The notes under the pieces are model-generated. The model was not told the DNA's origin and made no database searches. It worked only from the letters and a program-made list of their open reading frames with translations. This document shows positions 23,120-31,588 of a stretch of 32,642 nucleotides of DNA, one piece after another (the first letter of the stretch is position 1; every line of letters begins with the position of its first letter). The position numbers and the translations under genes are program-made. The DNA comes from an uncultured Erysipelotrichaceae bacterium (GTDB taxonomy: Bacteria; Bacillota_I; Bacilli_A; Erysipelotrichales; Erysipelotrichaceae), in NCBI GenBank assembly GCA_949744505.1, contig CATJXY010000022.1:1-32642 (forward strand), in the 5' to 3' direction.

Positions 23120-26100
23120 TTATTTACTGCCATAAAATCTCTTAATTTTAAATAAAACTACCTGAAGCCAAAAAGAAATAATTATCAATGTGAACCATAT
23201 TGTTCTATTCATATTATCTCCTGTTTCAGGGCTGTTCTCCGTTACCTTTGATTCTTCTATTCGTGGATTGACCTTTAATGTAATTTCAATACCCCTTATA
23301 ACATTATAATTATGAATATCTTTTGGTGTATAGGTAACTTTGAATGTCTTTGTTCCAACTTCTTTCACTGGTGTTGTTAACGATTCTTGCCATACAAATC
23401 CTTCCGGAAGACTTATCTCTGCAAGTGTTTGCCCTTCTATCATTGTTAAATTTGTTGGAATTTCATATATTGGATCTGCTTTACCGATTATAAACTTTCT
23501 CCAATCGGTCTCTGCACTTTGATGCGTGTCATTTTCCTCAACAATCGCTTTTACTTGATAGACTCCCGCATTAATTGGTGCAGTCCCAATATTTTCCCAT
23601 TCATTGTCTTTTTTCATTTGGTAAATAAAGCTTACTTTACCTGCTCCCTCTGTTACAATATAATCCTTTTCCGATAAAAAAACCGCATTTCCATCATAGA
23701 TTTTATCCAAATTTAGGTCATCTTTGAAAGAAAGAATTGTTTTCTTTTTTTCAATCCATTTTGCATAATAGATTTTACCTGATTTAGGATTTATTACAGA
23801 TTCCCCACTGAAAGATGCATTCTCATACCAACCGCCAAAGAGATAACCGTTTTTAAAAGGAATTGCAAGTGTATCTTTTATAAACTCTGTGTGTTCAGAG
23901 AATACCCCACCATTGGTAATGGCAAGGATCGTTTTAGCAGGTGAGTAATTTTCAGCACCCGGAACATTTGATAGTAATTTAAGTTGTTGTTCTTGCGAAA
24001 AATACATAGTAAAACTTCCTGACACTTCCTCAATTCGAGTAAATGCGGCGTTTCCAATCTGAGTAACGGATTCAGGTATGAATACAGCTGATAATCCAGT
24101 CTTTTGAAATGCATACTCACCAATACTTGTTACTGTATTAGGTATTAAAATTCTTTTTAAAGATGATGAAAATTGAAACAACTGATTTGATATATTATTC
24201 AAAGTTTTTGGCAAAACCACACTCTCTAGATTCGAACATGAATAGAATACTGCTTTATCGATACTTAAAACAGAGTCAGGGATTTCTATGCTTTTTATTG
24301 CAGTCATTGCAAATGCCTGATTCTCAATCTTTTCAATCCCATCTTTAAGGTCGACTGAATACAAATTCTTACATTCAAAGAAAGCATATGAACCTATTGT
24401 TTTAACATTTCCAGGTATAGAAATTGTTTCTATTGCAGTTCCTTGAAATGCAGATTGCATAATCGTATTAATATTGGAACCTAAACTATTTATTATTTCA
24501 AGGCTTGAGCAATAATGAAATGCTTGATAACCGATAACTTCTAAACTTTCCGGCAAAATAAGCTCCTTAAGATTTTTAGCACATTTTAAGCTTCTTTTAC
24601 CAATATAAGTTACTCCTTCATCAACTATTACTTTAGTAATTTGATTAAGATAATTTTTCCATGGTCTCGTATCTGTTTTCCATTCACTTTGAGGGGTATT
24701 CGCATTGTTGACTCCGGTAACATCTAAGTCCATCATAGCACCTACTCCGGTGAGAGTGAGCGTATAAGTAGGATTTTCATGATCCCCATTGTTTTGTTCC
24801 AGATAAGCAATCACATAATCATTCTCCCCTTTAGCCGAGACATCCCATGGATCATCCTTCGTACCTTGGATTTCCCTCCACTGTGCATAAAGTGTTATAT
24901 CAGAAGAAACTGTAATCATCGCTCTATTCTGATAACGCACTCCGCTTCCATCACGATTTGTATCCCAACCATCAAATACATAACCATCACGATTAAAACT
25001 ATTAGTACGAAGAATCGTTTGTTTATCAAAAGGCACTTGCTGCGTGATAATAGTTTCTTCCCCATCTATATTGTTATTGAAAGTAATTGTGACTCCTTTT
25101 GCCGTTTTTAATTGATTATTTTCTTCATCTAAAATAAGTGCGTATGTTCCTTCACTATCAGTAGAAAAATCAATTTTTTCTAAATCATTTGATGTCAAAT
25201 GATAATTATCTGATCCCTGTACTACTAATACATCTTCCTCTAAAATACCATTTCTGATACAGTAAATATCCAAAACAGACCCTTCCGGTATCGAGTTAGT
25301 GAACACCAATGGTGTATTGCTTGTGATTGCAACTGTTTGTGTTTTATCGGTCTTGTTTCCACTAAAAATTGTAGGACCTTGTAAACGAAATGCAGGTTTT
25401 GAGTTTCCAATAAAAGTACAACTTTCAATTTCACATGAGCCTTTATTATCAGAAGAAAGACCTCCCCATGTCACAGCACCGGCCTGTATATTTTGTTCAA
25501 CCTGATTATTTTGAAATAAAGCTCCTTTAATAAAAAGTGTTGACCCTTTATTTCCATAAATGCCGGCTCGCCAATTGCTACTGTTATTCTCAAGGATACG
25601 AACCGGATCATTAGTATTTTGAGAATCAATCACACAAGTGCTGTTACCTTGATTCCCAATCACACCATAGTCATTTCCGAAATTATTTGAAATTGTACCC
25701 CCCTCAATATATACAGTTCCTCCGGAATTCCAAATCGCACTACCATAATTGGCCGAACTTCCATCAATTGTTCCGCCATACATATTAAAAATACCATCCG
25801 GCCAAATACATAAAGCCCCTCCATTTCCTGTTGCCTTATTTTTCTTTAATATCGCACCGGAATACATATTAACCTTAGCTTGGTTACTCAAATAAACAGC
25901 TCCTCCACCATCTTTTTCAAAATAACCATTTTGAATTGTACAACCACTCAGTAAATTAATTTCTGCTTTTACCGCAAAAATTGCCCGTCCTCTTCCCTTA
26001 AGATCAATCGAGATATTTTTCAAAGAAAGTCCACTGGTAGGAGTCTCCAAAGTTCCTTCATCAGAGGAAGCACCAACATTAAACAAACTGGAATTGGCCA

Positions 26101-26692
26101 TAAATGAATCTTCTACAGAAATTGTAATATCCGGGTTTACACCTTGAATCAGAATAAATTTCTCTGAATATGAAATAGAAGAACTCAATATAATATCTTT
26201 ACTAACCGTAATCACAGCCGGATCATTTTTAGTTCCGGTAACATTTTGAATCGCCATCAATAAATCTGACTCTGTTTCCACATTAGTCTTGTCATTTATA
26301 ATAGTTGTATAGACATCTTCATCATTAGTCAATTCTTCCTTGATAGAGGTTACTTCAATCGATATTTTTTCGTTCTTTGTGCTATTATCCACTATGTAAT
26401 CCACAAGGAATTCATAAGTTCCATTTTCACAGACACTATAACTAATTGATGATAATCCATCACTCTGTTCCTTACCATCTGGTAAAGTCACTTTTTCTAT
26501 TCGTTCTTTTTCAGTTTCTTCAAACGTCAAAATAATGGTAGACATCAATTTATTTTCACTGATTTCTTGTCTAATTTCATAATGAAGTGAACTTGCCTCC
26601 TTTGCTAAAGTAATTTGTACTATTGGATCTAAAATTAAAACTACCGCCAAAAACATAGAGAGTATCCCTGATATCAACTTCCATATCTTCAT
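23120..26692 (-). CDS. Mosaic surface protein: beta-helix, LRR and InlB-type repeats, SPETG signal
   Basis: A 1190-residue wall protein. Residues 1-30 form a signal peptide (MKIWKLISGILSMFLAVVLI). About 190-450 is a right-handed beta-helix-like region with repeated turns such as GGTIDGSSANYGSAIWNSGG. About 535-605 is a Listeria-Bacteroides (InlB B-type) repeat ending TLYAQW, and about 925-980 a second one ending IYYAKW. About 685-900 holds BspA-type leucine-rich repeats (units like LPESLEVIGYQAFHYCSSLE). About 985-1140 has two more beta-domains. The C-terminus is SPETG (1154-1158), a hydrophobic helix and basic RFYGSK, a sorting signal of the xPxTG type. ATG at 26692 has AAGGAGG; an upstream ATG at 26872 lacks one. 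Probably an adhesin; the ligand is unknown. Confidence 0.85.
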   Translation of the reverse strand: MKIWKLISGILSMFLAVVLILDPIVQITLAKEASSLHYEIRQEISENKLMSTIILTFEETEKERIEKVTLPDGKEQSDGLSSISYSVCENGTYEFLVDYIVDNSTKNEKISIEVTSIKEELTNDEDVYTTIINDKTNVETESDLLMAIQNVTGTKNDPAVITVSKDIILSSSISYSEKFILIQGVNPDITISVEDSFMANSSLFNVGASSDEGTLETPTSGLSLKNISIDLKGRGRAIFAVKAEINLLSGCTIQNGYFEKDGGGAVYLSNQAKVNMYSGAILKKNKATGNGGALCIWPDGIFNMYGGTIDGSSANYGSAIWNSGGTVYIEGGTISNNFGNDYGVIGNQGNSTCVIDSQNTNDPVRILENNSSNWRAGIYGNKGSTLFIKGALFQNNQVEQNIQAGAVTWGGLSSDNKGSCEIESCTFIGNSKPAFRLQGPTIFSGNKTDKTQTVAITSNTPLVFTNSIPEGSVLDIYCIRNGILEEDVLVVQGSDNYHLTSNDLEKIDFSTDSEGTYALILDEENNQLKTAKGVTITFNNNIDGEETIITQQVPFDKQTILRTNSFNRDGYVFDGWDTNRDGSGVRYQNRAMITVSSDITLYAQWREIQGTKDDPWDVSAKGENDYVIAYLEQNNGDHENPTYTLTLTGVGAMMDLDVTGVNNANTPQSEWKTDTRPWKNYLNQITKVIVDEGVTYIGKRSLKCAKNLKELILPESLEVIGYQAFHYCSSLEIINSLGSNINTIMQSAFQGTAIETISIPGNVKTIGSYAFFECKNLYSVDLKDGIEKIENQAFAMTAIKSIEIPDSVLSIDKAVFYSCSNLESVVLPKTLNNISNQLFQFSSSLKRILIPNTVTSIGEYAFQKTGLSAVFIPESVTQIGNAAFTRIEEVSGSFTMYFSQEQQLKLLSNVPGAENYSPAKTILAITNGGVFSEHTEFIKDTLAIPFKNGYLFGGWYENASFSGESVINPKSGKIYYAKWIEKKKTILSFKDDLNLDKIYDGNAVFLSEKDYIVTEGAGKVSFIYQMKKDNEWENIGTAPINAGVYQVKAIVEENDTHQSAETDWRKFIIGKADPIYEIPTNLTMIEGQTLAEISLPEGFVWQESLTTPVKEVGTKTFKVTYTPKDIHNYNVIRGIEITLKVNPRIEESKVTENSPETGDNMNRTIWFTLIIISFWLQVVLFKIKRFYGSK

Positions 26693-26737
26693 GCCATTTC
26701 CCTCCTTATTTAAAATCATAAATACAGATTTTGTACT

Positions 26738-26781
26738 ATTATACAAATAATCTTTATTTATTTTTTCCTTTACTAATAAAA
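26738..26781 (-). promoter_or_regulatory. Promoter region of the surface protein gene (shared 5' module)
   Basis: TATAAT on the minus strand (26743-26738) is preceded, at the same distance as at the 27780 gene, by TTTTATTAGTAA (26781-26770). No consensus -35 box is present at 17 bases. The repeated arrangement supports it as a real promoter. Confidence 0.5.
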
Positions 26782-26805
26782 GATTCATTCTATAAATCCT
26801 TATGC

Positions 26806-26840
26806 AATAAAAAAAGTAACAGGATGTCAACCTGTTACTT
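26806..26840 (-). terminator. Terminator of the DUF4352 lipoprotein operon
   Basis: AAGTAACAGG (26814-26823) and CCTGTTACTT (26831-26840) form a 10-bp stem with a 7-base loop, followed by a T-run on the minus strand. It lies about 60 bases after the lipoprotein stop. Confidence 0.8.
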
Positions 26841-26899
26841 CTTGATTGGTTTATTCTATAGAATTTAATCAATATAAACTGTCCTCTCTATTAAATCCA

Positions 26900-27415
26900 T
26901 TATTTTGAAATTGGTAATTTAACTTCACATTTATTAAAAATATCATCGAATTCAACATAGTAATCACCATCCCCATCATAAACCACAGCTAAATATGCAT
27001 CCGCTTCCGCTTGAGGTCTTAAATCACCATTATACCCAAGAATATTATCAAAGTAAAAAGCAACATCTTCCAACTCTGTTCCCTTACTTCCATATAATTT
27101 TATATAAAACATGTTGATATTTCCTGTTTCATCAGAATTATTTTTGATATGAACAGGAATCAATGCGATATCAGCACCGTCTAATTCAGAATACGGATTA
27201 TCTAATGTTGTCCATTCAATACTATCAGAAATAACCATTTCAAATTCATCAAATACAAATGTGTCACCATAAGACAATTCTTTTTTTACTTCAACTTCCT
27301 TTTGCGATTCCTCATTTTGAATTGTTTTTCCTTCTTCATTTGAACTGCTCTCATCACTCCCACAACCTGAAGCAATCAGCATTAAGCTTAATAATAAAAT
27401 TAATGACTTCTTCAT
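26900..27415 (-). CDS. DUF4352-type lipoprotein
   Basis: A 171-residue lipoprotein. The N-terminus MKKSLILLLSLMLIASGC ends with lipidated Cys18, followed by a Ser/Glu-rich linker (about 19-48). The C-terminal domain (about 50-170) has a beta-sandwich pattern: TFVFDEFEMVISDSIEW, ALIPVHIKNNSDETGNINMF and YLAVVYDGDGDYYVEF, which fit DUF4352-like immunoglobulin-fold domains common in Firmicutes lipoproteins. It overlaps the small membrane protein gene by four bases (ATGA), so they are co-translated. Function unknown; the fold is often linked to protein-protein contact outside the membrane. Confidence 0.75.
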   Translation of the reverse strand: MKKSLILLLSLMLIASGCGSDESSSNEEGKTIQNEESQKEVEVKKELSYGDTFVFDEFEMVISDSIEWTTLDNPYSELDGADIALIPVHIKNNSDETGNINMFYIKLYGSKGTELEDVAFYFDNILGYNGDLRPQAEADAYLAVVYDGDGDYYVEFDDIFNKCEVKLPISK

Positions 27416-27780
27416 TTTTCTACCTCCTCATTTTTTGAAATATTCTTTCTCATTGTCACAAAAGAAAGAACAGCACATACCAAACACCAAGTCGCCCATA
27501 TATATAAATCTCCAAAATTGCCTGCCATCAGATAACCGCATACCGCTCCGATTCCATATAAAACCATAGTCGCAATACATCCACCTTTAGAACCATTTCT
27601 TGTCACCACAGATGTAATTCCACCTGTCAATAGCATAATGGATACGACCATTCCGGCACTCCCGCTCACTTGACCATTCTCTTCAATGGAATTTACCACT
27701 CCGGCTGCACAGGATTGTAAAGATACTAATGCAAACAAGATAATCGATAAAATTCCTGATACTAATCTCCATATTTTCAT
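27412..27780 (-). CDS. Small multi-pass membrane protein (MKIW-type start)
   Basis: A 122-residue protein with about four membrane segments (about 8-28, 43-60, 66-86, 90-108) and a charged tail. It starts MKIWRLVSGILSIILF, nearly the same as the surface protein's first 12 residues. The pattern MKIWRLVSGILSxxLF...QSCAAG recurs in small Firmicutes membrane proteins, often beside a DUF4352 lipoprotein, as here. ATAAGGAGG precedes the ATG at the same spacing as in the surface protein gene. It is the first gene of a two-gene operon. Function unknown. Confidence 0.75.
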   Translation of the reverse strand: MKIWRLVSGILSIILFALVSLQSCAAGVVNSIEENGQVSGSAGMVVSIMLLTGGITSVVTRNGSKGGCIATMVLYGIGAVCGYLMAGNFGDLYIWATWCLVCAVLSFVTMRKNISKNEEVEK

Positions 27781-27821
27781 CCTATTTTCCTCCTTATAAA
27801 AATATATTGAATATCGAATAT

Positions 27822-27865
27822 ATTATATAAAGAAAAAAACATTTATTTTTTTGTTACTAATAAAA
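27822..27865 (-). promoter_or_regulatory. Promoter of the small membrane protein/lipoprotein operon (shared 5' module)
   Basis: TATAAT on the minus strand (27827-27822) and TTTTATTAGTAA (27865-27854) stand 26 bases apart, as in the surface protein promoter region. No consensus -35 box is visible. An AT-rich partly symmetric stretch follows the -10. Confidence 0.5.
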
Positions 27866-27902
27866 ACCATTTATTGAAATGATTCTACTCAATAAATGGT
27901 TT
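27859..27902 (-). terminator. Terminator of the chromate-transporter operon
   Basis: AAACCATTTATTGA (27864-27877) and TCAATAAATGGTTT (27889-27902) form a 14-bp perfect stem with an 11-base loop, followed by TTTTTATT on the minus strand. Confidence 0.85.
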
Positions 27903-27911
27903 CTAAATAAT

Positions 27912-28466
27912 TTATATAAAACTAACGGCTGTATTGACGATCCCACATAATATCATGACTTTAATCGGATCTATTTTAAACTTTTCCAACAAAATCAGTG
28001 CAAATCCAAATACACCCGCTGCTATCCAATTGATTTCATTGGCACTGAATCCATTTTCTCCAAACAAAGCGTATACAAATATTGTAAATCCTGCTGATGC
28101 AATTAAGGCAATAACTGCGGGATGCAAACTCTTAAGCACTTCCTTAACAACTACCATATCTTTAAAATGAAAATAAACAAAAGCTAAGATTGAAACAATG
28201 AGAATTGAGGGTGCAATACATCCCAACGTTGCTGTCAAGGCACCCCAAAATCCGGCAATGCGTGTACCTACAAAAGTAGCACTATTAATGGAAATCGGTC
28301 CCGGTGTCATTTCCGCTATTGTAACGAGATCTGTAAATTCTGTCATTTCAAGCCAATGATGAAGTTCTACAACTTGCGCTTGGATAAACGGCATTGCCGC
28401 ATACCCACCGCCGATACTGAATAAACCAATTTGAAAAAAACTCCAAAATAACTGTAAATAAATCAT
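27912..28466 (-). CDS. Chromate transporter (CHR) subunit, second half
   Basis: A 184-residue half-size CHR-family protein, one of a split pair. It shows the family motif FFQIGLFSIGGGYAAMPFIQ (about 9-28) and MTEFTDLVTIAEMTPGPISI (about 41-60), the conserved TPGP, with six or so membrane segments in total. Full-length ChrA fuses two such halves of about 190 residues; many Firmicutes encode them as two genes whose products likely form heterodimers. The start, ATG at 28466, is one base after the first half's stop and uses a GGAGGG inside that gene's end, so translation is coupled. Chromate efflux is shown for some members only; the natural substrate here is unknown. Confidence 0.92.
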   Translation of the reverse strand: MIYLQLFWSFFQIGLFSIGGGYAAMPFIQAQVVELHHWLEMTEFTDLVTIAEMTPGPISINSATFVGTRIAGFWGALTATLGCIAPSILIVSILAFVYFHFKDMVVVKEVLKSLHPAVIALIASAGFTIFVYALFGENGFSANEINWIAAGVFGFALILLEKFKIDPIKVMILCGIVNTAVSFI

Positions 28467-28467
28467 A

Positions 28468-29034
28468 TTAAACCCTCCTCAACTTCCATAGTTTCCACAT
28501 TGTTTTACCAATTCCTGCCACGATACAACAAGCCAGTACCAAAACCGCATTGACTTCAAAAATATAGGTTGCAACAAATGCACAAAACATAATAATGATA
28601 TAGAATATTTTTCTTTTTTGAAATAAACCTTTAGCCATGGACCATACGACATCTAAAATAATAGCTGCCACCGCAATTCTCATCCCATTCAAAATAACCT
28701 GAACTATGACATTGTCTTTAAACAATGAATAAAACATAGAGATAATGGATATTATCGTCAAAGGCGGAATAATCGTTCCTAAAATTGATACGATTGCTCC
28801 CGGAATCTTTGCAATTTTATAACCAACCAAAATAGCTGAATTAATCGATACCGAACCGGGTGAAGATTGAGCCAAAGCAGTAATATCAAGCATTTCTTTT
28901 TCATCGATCCAATGATGTTGATCGACCATTTTCTTTTTCATCAATGTTACGATTACAAACCCACCACCAAATGTAAAAGTACTGAGATATAAAGTTGAAA
29001 TAAAAAGTTCCCAAAGCATTTTTCTCTTACTCAT
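28468..29034 (-). CDS. Chromate transporter (CHR) subunit, first half
   Basis: A 188-residue half-size CHR protein and first gene of the pair. It carries STFTFGGGFVIVTLMKKKMV (about 16-35) and ALAQSSPGSVSINSAILVGY, the SPGS variant of the family's PGP motif. About five membrane segments follow. ATG at 29034 has AAGGAGA upstream with a 9-base gap; an in-frame TTG at 29043 is too close to it. It diverges from the LysR regulator, so the LysR protein may control it, as is usual for LysR/divergent-gene pairs. Confidence 0.92.
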   Translation of the reverse strand: MSKRKMLWELFISTLYLSTFTFGGGFVIVTLMKKKMVDQHHWIDEKEMLDITALAQSSPGSVSINSAILVGYKIAKIPGAIVSILGTIIPPLTIISIISMFYSLFKDNVIVQVILNGMRIAVAAIILDVVWSMAKGLFQKRKIFYIIIMFCAFVATYIFEVNAVLVLACCIVAGIGKTMWKLWKLRRV

Positions 29035-29061
29035 TTGTATCAATCTCCTTCACAAGACATT

Positions 29062-29090
29062 ATTTTACTCTTTGACATTTCATATGTAAA
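29062..29090 (-). promoter_or_regulatory. Promoter of the CHR transporter pair
   Basis: TTTACA (minus strand 29090-29085), a 17-base spacer and TAAAAT (29067-29062). It is interleaved with the LysR promoter on the other strand. Confidence 0.65.
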
Positions 29091-29100
29091 ATAGTATTAT
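29072..29100 (+). promoter_or_regulatory. Promoter of the LysR-type gene
   Basis: TTGACA (29072-29077), a 17-base spacer and TATTAT (29095-29100). It overlaps the transporter promoter, so the two may compete for polymerase. Confidence 0.75.
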
Positions 29101-29112
29101 TAAATGATATTC

Positions 29113-29128
29113 ATAATAAATTTATTAT
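29113..29128. promoter_or_regulatory. Perfect AT palindrome before the LysR-type gene
   Basis: ATAATAAATTTATTAT is a 16-bp perfect palindrome located just after the LysR promoter and before its ribosome binding site. It may be a LysR autoregulatory site; AT-rich palindromes also arise by chance in such sequence. Confidence 0.4.
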
Positions 29129-29140
29129 AAGGAGGTTTTC

Positions 29141-30043
29141 ATGACGATTCGACACTTAAAAATATTCATCGCTGTGGTAGAAAATAAAAGTATCACAAAA
29201 GCAGCACGTGAATTGCATTTAGCACAGCCCTCCGTCACTTTAGCAATACAAGAAATAGAACAATACTATGGTATTTTATTATTTGATCGTATCGGAAAAA
29301 GATTATATATTACTGACAGTGGTAATCAATTTTACGACTATGCTTCTCATATCATTTCTTTGTTTGATGAAATGGAAAAGAAATTCAAAGATGGTGATAT
29401 CTTAAAAGAGCTTCATATCGGAGCTAGTATTACAATCGGAAATTTCTATCTTCCGGAATTAATAAACCGTTATAAAGAAAAACATCCCGATATTACTATC
29501 CATGCAATCATTCAAAACACGGAAAGCATTGAAGAAAGTTTGATCCAAAACTCAATTGACTTTGCCTTAATAGAAGGCGGAACAGTCAAAGATGCTCGTC
29601 TCAAACAAATTCCTTTTATGGAAGACCAATTATTGCTAGTATGTGGCAAAACTCATGAATTAAGTGAAAAGGAATCCATTACTCTTCATGAACTTGCCCA
29701 TTGTGATTTTATCTTGCGAGAAAAAGGAAGCTCTACAAGAGAAAGTTTAGAAAAGTTGTTAGCTGATAATCACCTCACGATTACCCCGATATGGGAATCC
29801 GTTTCTACCCAGGCCATTATTCGTGCTGTAGAAGCCGGATTAGGTGTTTCTGTTGTCCCAAGTTCTCTTGCCAAAAGAGAAATCAGAAAAAAAAGACTGC
29901 ATGTTATCGAAATCGAAAACAACAGCCTTTCCCGGCATTTCAGTATTCTTTATCACAGAAATAAATATCTATCTCAATCTGCCAAAGATTTTATTGAATT
30001 ATGTAAAAAATCCGCAGAAAAAATCTCACATGAAATTTATTAA
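29141..30043 (+). CDS. LysR-family transcriptional regulator
   Basis: A 300-residue LysR-type regulator. Residues 1-60 are the winged helix-turn-helix (LKIFIAVVENKSITKAAREL, then LAQPSVTLAIQEIEQYYGIL, then LFDRIGKRLYIT). The remainder (about 88-295) is the periplasmic-binding-protein-like effector domain, with LHIGASITIGNFYLPELINR at its start and VEAGLGVSVVPSSLAKRE. ATG at 29141 has AAGGAGG. It diverges from the CHR transporter pair with interleaved promoters, so it probably controls that pair and itself. Its ligand is unknown. Its stop overlaps the malQ stop by three bases on the opposite strand. Confidence 0.95.
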   Translation: MTIRHLKIFIAVVENKSITKAARELHLAQPSVTLAIQEIEQYYGILLFDRIGKRLYITDSGNQFYDYASHIISLFDEMEKKFKDGDILKELHIGASITIGNFYLPELINRYKEKHPDITIHAIIQNTESIEESLIQNSIDFALIEGGTVKDARLKQIPFMEDQLLLVCGKTHELSEKESITLHELAHCDFILREKGSSTRESLEKLLADNHLTITPIWESVSTQAIIRAVEAGLGVSVVPSSLAKREIRKKRLHVIEIENNSLSRHFSILYHRNKYLSQSAKDFIELCKKSAEKISHEIY

Positions 30044-31485
30044 ATTATTCTATCCGTTTTTTCATTTAATTTCTTCAAAAACGACTTTTCTTTTTTGAAT
30101 GAATCAAAATCAATCATTTTCCATCGCCAATTTGAACCACCAATGGTTCCCGGAACATTCATTCTTGAATTATTATCCAAGCCTAGAATATCCCACATCG
30201 GAACAATTGCAAGTTCGGCAATACTACTTAAACAATAGGAAATAAAGGAATGATTGATTTTTTTATTTTTTATCCCTTTTGATTTGAAGAAATCAAGTGT
30301 TCTTTTTTGATCTTCTTCATTCATGTGATCAAACCATCCGACAATCGTTTCATTATCATGAGTTCCTGTATAGATAATCATTTCTTTTCTATCATCAAAG
30401 GTTTGATCAAATCCCTCAAACGCAAATTGAATAATCTTCATTCCTTTAAAATGATAAGCATCTCTTAATTCCAACACTTCTCTTCTCAATTCTCCCAAAT
30501 CCTCTGCAACCAAATGAATATCAGGAAGTTTCTCAAATAGAGTATCAAAGAAAAGTTTCCCCGGAGCTTCAACCCATTCTCCCTCTTGAGCGGTTGGACA
30601 ACTGCTCGGAATCTTCCAATAAGTATCAAAAGCTCTAAAATGATCAATTCTCAAAATATCAAATACTTCCGAATTATACTTTAAACGATCAATCCAAAAC
30701 TTAAACTCGGTCTTTTTCAAATACTCCCAATCATAAATCGGATTGCCCCATCTTTGTCCTGTTTCGCTGAAATAATCAGGTGGTACACCGGCAATAAAAG
30801 AAGGTCTTGACTTATCATCTAATAAAAAATTTTCTTTTGACGAATACACATCTTCACTATCATAGCCAACATAAAACGGAAGATCTCCCATGATTTCAAT
30901 CCCCTTTGAATTCGCATATGCTTTCAATTCATTCCATTGTTTTTTTAGCTCATATTGAATAAATATCTCTTTTTGAGCCGACTTTTTTAATACTTCATCT
31001 TTTAAAAGATCTTCTGAACCACCTTGTTCTTCCTCACTCCACAAAGACCACTCTTTCAAACCATTTTTCTTTTTCAATGCTGAAAATAAACCATATCGTT
31101 TCACCCACGGTATCTCAACGAATCGATTGAATTCTTCATCTTCACAAAAATTTTCAAAAGCTTCTTGTAGATATGTTGCTTTAAACTTTCGAACCTCTTC
31201 ATAATTCACTTGTTCTGCATTTTCATCGAATGAATCAAAAGAAGAAATCAACCCCTCTTCCTGAAGTTTCTTTAAAGAAATATAACACTCATCCATCGCA
31301 TAAGAAGAATACGGTTGATACGGGCTATTTCCAAACCCTAAAGGATTTAACGGCAAAATTTGCCAAATTTTAAACCCCATTGCTTCAATTAAATCAACAA
31401 ACTTCTTCGCATTATCTCCAAAATCTCCCACTCCCGTATTGGATGGAAGGGATGAAATCGGCATCAAAATTCCACTTTTTCTCAT
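30040..31485 (-). CDS. malQ: 4-alpha-glucanotransferase MalQ
   Basis: A 481-residue GH77 amylomaltase that transfers alpha-1,4-glucan segments between maltodextrins. The N-terminus RKSGILMPISSLPSNTGVGD is diagnostic. The catalytic nucleophile Asp281 is in LRIDHFRAFDTYW, the acid/base Glu328 in LVAEDLGEL, and the third acidic residue Asp377 in GTHDNET. PFYVGYDSEDVYSS and GVPPDYFSETGQRWGNP are family motifs. ATG at 31485 has GGAGAGAG upstream; an ATG at 31509 lacks such a site. It has its own promoter. No other maltodextrin genes are seen. Its 3' end overlaps that of the LysR gene. Confidence 0.96.
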   Translation of the reverse strand: MRKSGILMPISSLPSNTGVGDFGDNAKKFVDLIEAMGFKIWQILPLNPLGFGNSPYQPYSSYAMDECYISLKKLQEEGLISSFDSFDENAEQVNYEEVRKFKATYLQEAFENFCEDEEFNRFVEIPWVKRYGLFSALKKKNGLKEWSLWSEEEQGGSEDLLKDEVLKKSAQKEIFIQYELKKQWNELKAYANSKGIEIMGDLPFYVGYDSEDVYSSKENFLLDDKSRPSFIAGVPPDYFSETGQRWGNPIYDWEYLKKTEFKFWIDRLKYNSEVFDILRIDHFRAFDTYWKIPSSCPTAQEGEWVEAPGKLFFDTLFEKLPDIHLVAEDLGELRREVLELRDAYHFKGMKIIQFAFEGFDQTFDDRKEMIIYTGTHDNETIVGWFDHMNEEDQKRTLDFFKSKGIKNKKINHSFISYCLSSIAELAIVPMWDILGLDNNSRMNVPGTIGGSNWRWKMIDFDSFKKEKSFLKKLNEKTDRII

Positions 31486-31511
31486 AAACTCTCTCCAAAC
31501 AATCTGCAACT

Positions 31512-31540
31512 ATTATACTTTCTTTTAGACTTTATGCCAA
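31512..31540 (-). promoter_or_regulatory. Promoter of malQ
   Basis: TTGGCA (minus strand 31540-31535), a 17-base spacer and TATAAT (31517-31512), 27 bases before the malQ start. Confidence 0.75.
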
Positions 31541-31588
31541 GTATATTAAAATTTGTAACTTTAAACCAAAAAATAATTATTCCGCTCT

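Noticed and set aside
26693-26872. Extended N-terminus of the surface protein (60 more residues)
   Set aside because: No ribosome binding site at 26872, and it would precede a normal signal peptide; AAGGAGG supports 26692.
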